Source: a candidate division KSB1 bacterium (GTDB lineage Bacteria > Zhuqueibacterota > JdFR-76 > DREG01). From it: a stretch of DNA of 24,137 bases. The notes under the pieces are model-generated. The model had not been told where the DNA came from and did not search any database. It worked only from the letters and a program-made list of their open reading frames with translations. How positions within the stretch are numbered: position 1 is the stretch's first letter; each line of letters begins with the position of its first letter. The stretch covers positions 1 to 24,137 of the forward strand of contig JADFJB010000069.1 of assembly GCA_022566355.1 (NCBI GenBank), in the 5' to 3' direction. Shown one piece after another: positions 17,701 through 24,137 of the stretch. Both the position numbers and the translations under genes were made by a program.

Positions 17701-18011
17701 ATAATATTCCCCCGTGGATCTATAGCTTCAGCCTGTACAATGATTGCGATACCATCCACATAAGTATGGTTTGTACCTTTCGGCCACACACCGCTACGGC
17801 TCGGTTCGTTTAACCAATCAGCAATTTCACCGAAATTGTAATAAACTGTTTCCACAAGATTTCCGTCCATAATCCCCTTTTTGGTATGCCTGTGGTCACC
17901 TTTATTCTTATCTACCAGCCTTTGAGCGGACGCATATCCGGAGAATATGTTTACGGCCAAAAACAGGAGGGCCAAAATTAATTTTTTTCTTGTAAGTACT
18001 AGCCGAATCAA
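14748..18011 (-). CDS. Large secreted protein with acidic repeats, FN3-like domain and C-terminal sorting-like domain
   Basis: The 1087-residue protein has a signal peptide (cleavage near residue 29, ASAQ). The N-terminal half is beta-rich with many Trp and Tyr (YGWWPLPG, QYIDWGIGGHDN). Acidic, calcium-binding-like stretches resemble thrombospondin-3 or dockerin loops (DNDMDGLTDERRDND at 313-327; DVNENGVWDKGE at 376-387; on to about 435). A fibronectin-III-like domain spans about 545-680 (VTLYWDD, GYRIYRS, TYYYAVVAYDQG). The C-terminal region from about residue 990 (VVPNPYVGAASW to GKFAIIK) resembles FlgD-Ig/T9SS-type sorting domains. It follows the TonB receptor gene by 38 bases. Such receptor plus large secreted protein plus PorV groups recur in FCB lineages without SusD, so a surface ligand-binding partner of the receptor is a reasonable guess. 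The start is TTG with AGGAG five to six bases upstream. Confidence 0.78.
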   Translation of the reverse strand: MIRLVLTRKKLILALLFLAVNIFSGYASAQRLVDKNKGDHRHTKKGIMDGNLVETVYYNFGEIADWLNEPSRSGVWPKGTNHTYVDGIAIIVQAEAIDPRGNIIHPLETNYYEFTRHDPSAGVTYGWWPLPGYANPFQSNPAQSNRPQTWPTHWPDRPSDWDGVWNGFFGKGVQNADVETYFVFDDNEDREYILKNNFYPDSQDTTRGGLGMQVRVRGFQWSQVLAEDVIFWLYEITNISNTDYEKTLFAQYIDWGIGGHDNSSNNAGDYDDILDISYAWSTVPFGSPGSWRPVGLAAYAFLESPGISDDSKDNDMDGLTDERRDNDAKNFIESPLDDPFLTNVFQDTTNFRQFYGYSWRPHWDADENANWRTFLDVNENGVWDKGEPLNDDVGTDGIGVFDEEYTDPDPDGTEANGKPDQGEPNFGILDKDESDQLGLTGFLIFPVHTPYDLDNDEENWGALSALPAPHGQSLVGVNLANFFSSYLFHLFGRDTYSALTGENQEVGETERFSMALIFGIDRDDIFRRKRTVQQIYNANYRFAKPPEKPIIKVVAGDKRVTLYWDDRAEFTFDAFYQKFNFEGYRIYRSTEPNFLESKLITDAFGKPTFRKPLAQFDLVDGVKGLHPIDVNGALFNLGNDSGLRHSYIDTTVQNGQTYYYAVVAYDQGFTTTTIEGEFLGIPPSETTSIIKVDISGHLETDINTAVVTPHAPAAGYIAPEINLLSHIGPGTGQISLHVLDPDSLKDMHTYFLEFQNSAVFQNDANPSYRLIDFTSGDTLINLTSLISEEEQTPVLHGFAIDIDNDANVVIDNDETGWKNGDSNYIVRVGFDSRFAPAYNSKRVPYPADFEITFLEAGEGDMSFPATGFSKPQASNIVVRNTTEGIDNFQFIFRDVNSDELFNAPDAIFFVSGNALGEPATSFSNLRVGWSVTFIEDTTITQTEQRTPQPGDVFRVVIKKPFRSGEYFEFSTKAPSFDQEVAKSELNDIAVVPNPYVGAASWEPQTASIGRGVRRIYFINLPNECIIRIYTMAGRLVQTLEHKSAFSNGQEAWNLVSKDGMDIAYGVYVFHVDAPKIGSKIGKFAIIK

Positions 18012-18049
18012 AATGTCTCCTAAATCTCTTGATATATTTAGATAAAATT

Positions 18050-20767
18050 TCAGAATGAATATTTAAAACCCAGAACAATCTGACGCGGCGCTGAATAAAA
18101 ATCAGGCCGTATAAAAAATTCTTCCAACGTATTAACACCACGGGGAGCCTGTTGCGCTCGCGTCAATTCGAGCGTATACGCCGCTCTACCCGTATCCCCG
18201 AAAACTTCAATTTCATTCGAATTATCGAACAGGTTGAAGACTTTAAGAAATAGGGAAAAATCCTGACCTGATAACTTCAAATGCTTGGTCATGTAAAGAT
18301 CAACATTAAAGAAAGAAGGTCTGTTGTCGCTATTTTCCAACCCAGTCCTTTGATTTTGCAACGATGGTGTGTACGGAAGTCCAGTACCTAGCTGTCCGAT
18401 AAAGCTTGTGATGAAATCACCCGGAGTTCCGATTGTAACTGTAAAATTGAGAGAATGCCGGCGATCCCAGTTTAAAGGCACGAGTTGTTTATTGATTTCA
18501 ATGGGTGGATTTGCCTGGGCCTTATTAAAATCATCATTCGGATCCGAGGCATTCCCTTCCGCAACCTGGTAGGTATAATCAAGATTGGCTCCAAAACCTT
18601 CATCTAACCGTTTTTCAAGCGAAACAGTTATGCCGCTCACTGCGCCGTAATCGCGATTAATAAATTTACTGAACTTTCGAAAATCATTCTTTATGTGAAT
18701 TTCATTTCCCAGGAGATTGCGCATATCTTTGTAGTAGCCCGTGACTGTTACGCCAAGATTTTCAGCCACCTCCTGTTGTAAACCAATTTCATACATAACC
18801 GTTCTCTGTGGTTCCAAATCAGCATTGCCAATAGAGTTACCGACGAATTCCGGGAAATTTCCAGTCAATGGAATCCTGAAATTTGGATTTTTATACAATG
18901 CCTCAAATGGTGGGGTCTGAAAAAAATGGCCATAGGAGATGTGAATAGCGCCACGGTCTGTGATTGGGTACGAGATACCGATCCTGGGACTCATTTGATA
19001 CTTGGCTGTCGCTTTGGAAAACAGGTTCCCTGGATAAGGCGGTTTCAGATCATCCAGAATGTCTATACTGTCAGGATCATTAAAGGTGACGCCGTCTGGT
19101 TCAAAATAATCGAAACGAACCCCGACATTTACAATCAGGTATTCTAATTCAATTTTGTCTTGAATATAATAAGCCAATTGATAAGGATTGTTTTCATATG
19201 TATTGAAATCGAAGCTGCCAGGCTGCGATAGCGCAGGTTGGAATCCACTGGAAGCGTCTACATGGATTTGAAAATCCTCGTAATTCAAATTATGCAATTT
19301 CACTTCCATACCGGTCTTAACCTGGTGAATATGTGAAATCTGGGCGACAAAATCTATTTTGCCTGTTTTGGTTTGAGTGCGATGTGAGAAATGCCAGTTT
19401 TCAGTGCCCCCACTCAGAAAAGCATTTCCACTTACATCCCGTTTTCTTTCAGGATTGACATAGTTGGGATCAAGGGAATTTTCAAACACCCGTTGTTCGT
19501 ATTTCGTCGTAAAAACCGATGCAAGCAGGTCCAGGAAAGCAGAACCGCTGAAGACATGTGTGTAACCGGCGCTGAACAACGATCCCCTCTGAAATCGTAG
19601 ATAGTCCCCATCCGGATTTAATTGAAATCGATGATTGTAATCTCTGTAATCCCGTTTTTGATAAAATCCATGTAAAACAATTCCTTTAGCAGCTCCCGCT
19701 TTTATCGAAAGCTTTCCCTGCAAAGTCAGCCTCTGATTAAAATTCATTGGGACAAATGCCCGATCACCAGTCGAACCTACATGCCATTCTTGTGGATCAT
19801 TAGCGGAAAAATTTGAGGAATCGGAGGGATTGAAAATCCTTTGGCCATAAAGGTAACCATCATTATTTAGATACCGCCCAGACAAAAAGAATTTCAACAG
19901 ATTCTTAAGGCCGGGAACAGGACCGCTTAAGCTGCCCTGGAGATTGTATATATCGGATGGTGAAATATCATCAATATTGCTATAGACCTCCCTTCGACCA
20001 CTCACATAATCACCGCTATATGCGGAAAATTGCCCCGAATAATAATCCTTTGGAATTTTGGTAACCTGGTTCACCACACCGGAAAGCGCTTCACCATACT
20101 CAGCATTAAAAGTACCAGTGAGTACTTGCACTTCTTCTATTGCATTGACTTCGGCCTGTATGGAGAAATCACCTGAGAAAACATCTACTACGGAAACACC
20201 GTCAATCAAATATTTGACTTCGTTCGACCGGCCTCCACGAAAATGCCCGTTAACCACGCCTGCCTGAAGGTTTACGACCGTGGCCACATCCTCAATAGGC
20301 AGCATGGCAATTTGATCGCCGTCCACCTTAGCAATTGTTGATGTTAAATCTCTTTGGACGATTGGCCGCTCGGCGCTTATTATAACTTCACCCATTTCGA
20401 TGGCCGCAGGTTCCAGCTTAAAATTCACCCGTGTTGTCAGGTCTATGGAGACTTTGACATTATTTACAATGTAAGAAGTATAGCCAATGGCCATGGCTTT
20501 TAATTGGTAATTACCTGGATGAATATTTAAGATAAAGTAATTTCCATCTAAATCGGTAGCTGCCCCTTTGTTGGTCCCTACAAGAACGACATTCACCCCA
20601 ATGAGTGGCTCTTGGGTCGTCGCGTCCAAGACTTTGCCGGCAATTTTCCCCGTAGTTCCAGCCCATGCGGCAGTTGTTGCAACAACCAGAAATACTAAGC
20701 TATAAGAAGAGACTTTCCAAAGAAGTTTTTGAATCGACATAAAATGGAATTTCACTTTTACTTTCAT
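18050..20767 (-). CDS. TonB-dependent outer-membrane receptor with CarboxypepD_reg-like domain
   Basis: The roughly 905-residue protein has a signal peptide (cleavage near AAWA-GTTG), then a carboxypeptidase-regulatory-like beta domain (GKIAGKVLDATTQEPLIGVN to about residue 120), a plug domain (EVIISAERPIV, LIDGVSVVD, IEEVQVLTGTFNAEYG) and a 22-strand-type barrel ending in FKYSF. It imports ligands into the periplasm using TonB energy. The domain order is like SusC, but no SusD-like lipoprotein gene follows; a large secreted protein does. Given the downstream genes the ligand may be a beta-mannoside. The ATG at 20765-20767 was chosen. A TTG at 20788 would add seven residues, and an ATG at 20740 would give an even more typical signal peptide (MSIQKLLWK). 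None has a strong ribosome binding site. Confidence 0.93.
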   Translation of the reverse strand: MKVKVKFHFMSIQKLLWKVSSYSLVFLVVATTAAWAGTTGKIAGKVLDATTQEPLIGVNVVLVGTNKGAATDLDGNYFILNIHPGNYQLKAMAIGYTSYIVNNVKVSIDLTTRVNFKLEPAAIEMGEVIISAERPIVQRDLTSTIAKVDGDQIAMLPIEDVATVVNLQAGVVNGHFRGGRSNEVKYLIDGVSVVDVFSGDFSIQAEVNAIEEVQVLTGTFNAEYGEALSGVVNQVTKIPKDYYSGQFSAYSGDYVSGRREVYSNIDDISPSDIYNLQGSLSGPVPGLKNLLKFFLSGRYLNNDGYLYGQRIFNPSDSSNFSANDPQEWHVGSTGDRAFVPMNFNQRLTLQGKLSIKAGAAKGIVLHGFYQKRDYRDYNHRFQLNPDGDYLRFQRGSLFSAGYTHVFSGSAFLDLLASVFTTKYEQRVFENSLDPNYVNPERKRDVSGNAFLSGGTENWHFSHRTQTKTGKIDFVAQISHIHQVKTGMEVKLHNLNYEDFQIHVDASSGFQPALSQPGSFDFNTYENNPYQLAYYIQDKIELEYLIVNVGVRFDYFEPDGVTFNDPDSIDILDDLKPPYPGNLFSKATAKYQMSPRIGISYPITDRGAIHISYGHFFQTPPFEALYKNPNFRIPLTGNFPEFVGNSIGNADLEPQRTVMYEIGLQQEVAENLGVTVTGYYKDMRNLLGNEIHIKNDFRKFSKFINRDYGAVSGITVSLEKRLDEGFGANLDYTYQVAEGNASDPNDDFNKAQANPPIEINKQLVPLNWDRRHSLNFTVTIGTPGDFITSFIGQLGTGLPYTPSLQNQRTGLENSDNRPSFFNVDLYMTKHLKLSGQDFSLFLKVFNLFDNSNEIEVFGDTGRAAYTLELTRAQQAPRGVNTLEEFFIRPDFYSAPRQIVLGFKYSF

Positions 20768-20873
20768 TTTTTCAAAGTAAGGATCCAAACTGAATTATCA
20801 AATCAAAGGTAACTCATAAAAAAAGGGAACATCCACCATTTGGAGAATAAATTAATTCCTCTATCTTCAATTC

Positions 20874-20892
20874 AAAAACCGCCAAAACGGTT
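20874..20892 (-). terminator. Possible Rho-independent terminator (minus-strand direction)
   Basis: In minus-strand reading, AACCG, a six-base loop and CGGTT are followed directly by a run of T. The stem is short (5 bp), so termination would be weak. It lies about 110 bases upstream of the TonB receptor start, so it could instead be an attenuator in that leader. Confidence 0.35.
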
Positions 20893-20913
20893 GAAACCCT
20901 TTTAAAAATCCTA

Positions 20914-20941
20914 TTAACACCCGATTTAAGTCGGGTGTTAA
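20914..20941. repeat. Perfect 11-bp inverted repeat
   Basis: TTAACACCCGA and TCGGGTGTTAA flank a six-base loop. It is the strongest hairpin in this gap. No clean T-run follows on the minus strand, so it may be a bidirectional terminator, a leader structure, or one of the dispersed palindromes of this genome. Confidence 0.7.
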
Positions 20942-21065
20942 AAAGAAATAAACAATAACTCTATAACCGTTTTAATGGTTTTATTAAGGAACGACCTTAT
21001 TTCATTTGTAATTTGATGATCTTTTTTCATCTTGTTGATCTGTCTTAATATTGAAAAGCGCTCGT

Positions 21066-21117
21066 TTTTAGGTTGAGCCTAAAATTTGACGTTGAGGCGC
21101 CAGAATGTTACGGCGCC
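21066..21117 (-). terminator. Two inverted repeats just downstream of the T9SS-tailed protein gene
   Basis: Reading minus, the first structure after the stop is GGCGCC repeated with a 10-base spacer (21096-21117; 7 of 8 flanking positions pair). It is followed by TTTTAGG/CCTAAAA with a five-base loop (21066-21084), which ends in A/T-rich sequence. Position 20-70 bases past the stop codon at 21139 fits transcription termination, but neither has a proper T-tract. Confidence 0.4.
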
Positions 21118-21138
21118 CCACGCCAAATTAATACAATA

Positions 21139-22665
21139 CTATTGCATTAGAAGCATCTTTTTGGATAAAGCAATTCTGCCGATCTCTAGACGGTAGAAAT
21201 AGATGCCAGATCCGAGAGTTTTGCCGTGATCGTCCTTACCATTCCAAACCACCTCATGTCGTCCAGCAGGAAGAGCCTGATCCACAAGCACTCTAACCCT
21301 CTGGCCAAGTGCGTTGTAAATTGCCAAACGAACATTCCCATCCTGAGGTAAAGCATATTGAATCGAAGTGGACGGGTTGAAGGGATTCGGATAGTTGTTT
21401 CCCAGCTCGTAGGTTTTGGGAAGTCCGTTTAAAGTGATTCCCTTGTCAACATCCGTGATGTTCAACTTTTCCACAGTCAAATTATCATAATAAACCGTAC
21501 CTGTGAATCTTGAATACACGTGCGGTCTCACCGATAGTGATTTTACATTTGGGTCATCCGGAACCGTAACATCGATATAAAATTGTGTCCAGCCGAATTC
21601 GGTTACAGGTGGGAAGGTATATACCCAATCATGGGCGCCAATTTCATCATATGGGTCATTGTTTCGATAACCGCTGTGAAAAATCGGTGTTATCCCAACA
21701 GACCAGGTACCAGGATAAGCTGCGGCAGAATCAGGCACCAAACTGCTGGCCTTTAGCCACATACTTATTCTCAGCACATCACCGCCACTTACACCTGATA
21801 ATGTTGATATATCATTTAAGATCGATGTACCAGAAGGGGCAACACTCTCACTATTTATCAAGTATCGTTTTGTACCTACCCAGGCATCATGTGGTATACG
21901 GTCAAACGGCAAATCAAACTTCAAGGAGTTTAATCCGTGATAAGCTTCTTCATCTGTCACAATGGTGTTTTCAAAGCCGTTTTCAATGCGGCCATCGTTG
22001 CCACCGATGGGCGGAAACCAGTACAACCAGCCTTCCGGTACTCCGACGGACTGGTTCCAGTTTTGCCCGGCCCATTGGCCGCCACGACCTACGTGAAGAA
22101 AATCATCCGCCCAAACTGTGCCGGTCGCATCCTTGCCACCAACAAACTTGATGATCGTGGTCCACGCTTCTACCGGTAAGATCGTTTCACCAACTGCGTT
22201 TGTATCCGCAACAAAACCAGAACTACTGGCAACGCTTTGGTCGATAGGAAGCTTGGTTTCACCGATCAGAGCTCCCGCTTCATCCCAAAATGAATAGGAG
22301 ATCCACCAACGCTCATCATCCGTCGTAGGATTCGTGTTGACATTCATGGTCTTGATATAAGCGCCAATCTTGATATCAACATCTTTTGAGTGTCGTGGCG
22401 ACCAATAGTCGACCATGTTTGTGGAAATCCAGGAAGCCGAATCAGCCGTGGCCGTTGGCTTGTGGATCTTCAGGGAACGACCCATCGAACGAAACTCATC
22501 CTTCGCCCATGTCAAGGTCGCACCAGACTCGCTGCCCTTAGTCCAGTAAGATGGCATATCACCCTCAAAGCTGCCAATTGAGTTTATTTGAGCAAAACCA
22601 TTTGATAAGCCAACAAACATCGATGACAAAATCAAAATAAAAAATAGTTTCCCAAGAGTTTTCAT
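21139..22665 (-). CDS. Secreted two-module beta-sandwich protein with T9SS sorting domain
   Basis: The 508-residue protein has a signal peptide to about residue 25 (NGFAQ). Two jelly-roll-like regions follow. One starts INSIGSFEGDMPSYWTKGSESG and includes WISYSFWDEAGALIGETK. The other begins near GWLYWFPP and IENGFENTIVTDEEAYHGLN and ends YYDNLTVEKL. Both read like carbohydrate-binding modules of the CBM4/9 or CBM22 kind (FE...D.P..W opening, late YDN-L-V strand). A type A T9SS sorting domain spans 424-508 (NYPNPFNPSTSIQY to KKMLLMQ). No catalytic motif was found. Probable role: surface or extracellular glycan binding. GGAGGT eight bases before the ATG is a strong ribosome binding site. The hairpin-rich gap after it suggests a separate transcription unit from the receptor. 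Confidence 0.82.
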   Translation of the reverse strand: MKTLGKLFFILILSSMFVGLSNGFAQINSIGSFEGDMPSYWTKGSESGATLTWAKDEFRSMGRSLKIHKPTATADSASWISTNMVDYWSPRHSKDVDIKIGAYIKTMNVNTNPTTDDERWWISYSFWDEAGALIGETKLPIDQSVASSSGFVADTNAVGETILPVEAWTTIIKFVGGKDATGTVWADDFLHVGRGGQWAGQNWNQSVGVPEGWLYWFPPIGGNDGRIENGFENTIVTDEEAYHGLNSLKFDLPFDRIPHDAWVGTKRYLINSESVAPSGTSILNDISTLSGVSGGDVLRISMWLKASSLVPDSAAAYPGTWSVGITPIFHSGYRNNDPYDEIGAHDWVYTFPPVTEFGWTQFYIDVTVPDDPNVKSLSVRPHVYSRFTGTVYYDNLTVEKLNITDVDKGITLNGLPKTYELGNNYPNPFNPSTSIQYALPQDGNVRLAIYNALGQRVRVLVDQALPAGRHEVVWNGKDDHGKTLGSGIYFYRLEIGRIALSKKMLLMQ

Positions 22666-22730
22666 TACTTACTACCTCCATATTTTACAGGTTAATAAAG
22701 CCCATGAATTATCACAACCTTCCATTCCTT

Positions 22731-22777
22731 TTATGAATAGACAAAAGGAAACATGCAGCTAATTTGTTACCTCCTTT
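22731..22777 (-). promoter_or_regulatory. Orphan strong Shine-Dalgarno and possible 7-residue leader peptide
   Basis: On the minus strand a nearly full anti-16S match AAAGGAGGT (22769-22777) lies about 100 bases upstream of the T9SS-tailed protein gene, which has its own GGAGGT. The only ATG after it (22752-22754) is 14 bases away and opens MFPFVYS before a TAA (22731-22733). The spacing is long for initiation. It may mark a leader peptide, a decayed gene start, or chance in purine-rich DNA. The rest of the 142-base gap shows only A/T-rich tracts. Confidence 0.35.
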
Positions 22778-22807
22778 CTTGTTTTAAGAGTTTTAAATTT
22801 TAAAGTT

Positions 22808-23827
22808 TTAAGCAGATGGAAAAATTTGATATTTTGTTATGGATGAATTCCATGACCGAGAAAAAAGCTGTGGTATGTTTTCGAGTTCTACAGATACTGG
22901 CTCAAGAGGTTCTACCCGGATTTTGTTTGAAATAAGTAAATCAACAGCTCTCTGGAAAGTAAAAGGATTTAATAAGGAGCTCTTTATGGCTAACTCGCGG
23001 TGAAATAAATCCTGCAAGTTCAACTCTATTGTAGCGTTTCTTTCAGCTAATCCGAACAAAACAACCCTTCCACCTCGTTTTGCAATTTTAACCGCCAGTT
23101 CAGCAGCTTTAGAAGATCCTACACACTCAATTACGACATCTGCCCCACCTTCGGTGATATCTCTCAATTTGTCTACGACATCATGTTGATTCGAATCGAG
23201 GACAAAATCAGCAGATAATTGTTTTGCAATCTCTTGTTTTCTAGTAATGGGTTCAAGAAGGATTGTTTTTGCAGCTCCGCTTAATCGCACTAATTGTAGC
23301 ATTAGTAATCCGATCGTTCCCCCACCTACAATTGCAACTGAGTCCGCCATTTCGATGGATGCTTGCTGAATTCCTCGCAGACAACAGGATAGGGGTTCGG
23401 CAAAAGCAGCCCTCTTGGCTGGAAAATCTTCAGGCAAATGATAGGCCTGGCTGGCCGGAATAATTGAATATTCTGCAAACCCGCCATCTATATTAACCCC
23501 CAATGCCTCCAGGTTCTTACATAGATTCACTTTACCTTTTTTACAGAAAGAACAATAACCGCAAGTAATGTTAGGATCGACAGCAACTTTCTCGTCGATT
23601 TGAAATCCTGAAACCTTAGAACCTATTTCAACGATGGCGCCAACATACTCATGCCCAAGAATAACTGGCGGACTGGCTGGAGCTTCACCAGAATAGATAT
23701 GCAGATCAGTTCGACAAACTCCACAAGTTTCAACCCGAATGCGAAGGTCCTTTTCTCCCATCCTATTTAAAGGATAATTCACTAAATCCAGTTTGAATGC
23801 TTTTTCAAATAGAGCAGCTTGCATCAT
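22808..23827 (-). CDS. Zinc-dependent medium-chain alcohol/polyol dehydrogenase
   Basis: The 339-residue cytoplasmic NAD(P)-dependent oxidoreductase is similar to sorbitol and threonine dehydrogenases. Catalytic zinc ligands are Cys38 in CGVCRTDLH, His59-Glu60 in GHEYVG, and probably Glu144 in AFAEPLSC. The structural zinc lobe has Cys89, 92, 95 and 103. The Rossmann motif is VGGGTIG (167-173), with Glu191 in LLEP ending the second strand, which favours NAD over NADP. The substrate is not evident; a sugar or sugar alcohol would suit the neighbourhood. It reads in the same direction as the other genes, 142 bases before the T9SS-tailed protein gene. Two adjacent ATGs (23825 and 23822) make the start ambiguous by one residue. 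Confidence 0.93.
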   Translation of the reverse strand: MMQAALFEKAFKLDLVNYPLNRMGEKDLRIRVETCGVCRTDLHIYSGEAPASPPVILGHEYVGAIVEIGSKVSGFQIDEKVAVDPNITCGYCSFCKKGKVNLCKNLEALGVNIDGGFAEYSIIPASQAYHLPEDFPAKRAAFAEPLSCCLRGIQQASIEMADSVAIVGGGTIGLLMLQLVRLSGAAKTILLEPITRKQEIAKQLSADFVLDSNQHDVVDKLRDITEGGADVVIECVGSSKAAELAVKIAKRGGRVVLFGLAERNATIELNLQDLFHRELAIKSSLLNPFTFQRAVDLLISNKIRVEPLEPVSVELENIPQLFSRSWNSSITKYQIFPSA

Positions 23828-24137
23828 CTATCAATGAAACCTATTAAATGTTTTATCAGAAAAACAACTTTGATTTTGAGTCAAATATTTTTGCGATGAA
23901 ATAAAATTATTTTGATTTAAAATTCGAATGTACAAAATTAAAAACAGGGCATAATTGATTTACTCTCCTCAATAGGTTTCTTCGTTTTGTTTGGTGTATT
24001 TGGAATTTGATCATTGGAATTTGTTTAGGATTTTGATATTAGCATTTCGAGTTTATTAAGCTTGTTTTCCTTGTCGGTTTGAGGCGAAGATTCTCTAGTT
24101 TTTATTAGGTCCCAGTCCCGTCGACTCCCTGATTTGT
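23828..24137. other. Gene-free right edge, AT-rich with a short direct repeat
   Basis: No reading frame of note is present. TTGGAATTTG occurs twice, 14 bases apart (24000-24009 and 24014-24023), in a run of TTTGGAATTT-like sequence of the sort often found between genes as low-complexity or dispersed repeat. It may include the promoter of the dehydrogenase gene; no clear hexamers were assigned. Confidence 0.55.

Larger units (their letters stand above)
20789..21138. other. 350-bp hairpin-rich intergenic region
   Basis: No gene is visible on either strand between the T9SS-tailed protein and the TonB receptor. It holds several inverted repeats, listed separately, plus a looser one (AACC/GGTT around 20965-20980) related in sequence to the terminator-like hairpin at 20874. 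It most likely contains the terminator of the upstream gene and the promoter of the receptor operon; I could not assign promoter hexamers. Confidence 0.6.

Noticed and set aside
18050-20767. SusC/SusD pair
   Set aside because: The receptor has a SusC-like front domain, but the next gene encodes a beta-rich FN3 protein, not the helical TPR-type SusD lipoprotein.
21585-22151. 188-codon plus-strand reading frame
   Set aside because: It lies wholly inside the T9SS-tailed protein gene on the other strand and is rich in His, Arg and Ser with no structure; it is an antisense shadow.

Overview
The window looks like a chromosomal segment of a Gram-negative bacterium of the Fibrobacteres-Chlorobi-Bacteroidetes (FCB) side of the tree, probably a Calditrichota/KSB1/Ignavibacteria-like lineage. 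This is inferred from two proteins with C-terminal type IX secretion (T9SS) sorting domains opening with NYPNPFN, a PorV/PorQ-family outer-membrane protein, a TonB-dependent receptor without a SusD partner, AT-rich DNA, and many short intergenic palindromes. No rRNA, tRNA or CRISPR array was found. Every convincing gene lies on the minus strand, so the biological order runs from high to low coordinates.

Right part (about 24.1 to 18.0 kb): a zinc alcohol dehydrogenase of the medium-chain family, a secreted two-module beta-sandwich protein with a T9SS tail, a 350-bp hairpin-rich gap, then a TonB-dependent receptor. Middle (18.0 to 10.5 kb): a 1087-residue secreted protein with acidic repeats and a fibronectin-III-like domain, a 102-bp palindromic repeat, a PorV/PorQ-like protein, and a 1007-residue multidomain T9SS cargo with a helical, glycosidase-like core. 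Then (10.5 to 3.1 kb) comes a tight run: a second, presumably lipid-anchored copy of the same helical core, a SurA/PpiC-like foldase, a GH130 mannoside phosphorylase/hydrolase, a GH2 beta-mannosidase and an MsmK/UgpC-type ABC ATPase. I read 10.5 to 3.1 kb, and probably 20.8 to 3.1 kb, as a beta-mannoside utilisation locus: surface capture and cleavage, TonB import, periplasmic processing, then cytoplasmic phosphorolysis and hydrolysis.

The locus carries a scar. Between the two helical-core genes lie the last codons of a MalG-type ABC sugar permease, with the ribosome binding site of the next gene still overlapping its stop. The permeases and binding protein that would use the ABC ATPase are otherwise absent, so the locus appears to have been rebuilt around a lost ABC importer.

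Left part (3.1 to 0 kb): a 690-bp gap full of perfect short palindromes and a MITE-like 125-bp element, then a BlaI-type repressor overlapping an M56 (BlaR1-like) metallopeptidase. Two near-identical operator palindromes sit upstream of blaI and upstream of a small membrane protein gene, making the latter a likely regulon member. That membrane protein gene is broken by an exact 8-bp tandem duplication; removing one copy restores a 177-codon frame with a TTG start. A degenerate 7-bp tandem repeat closes the window.
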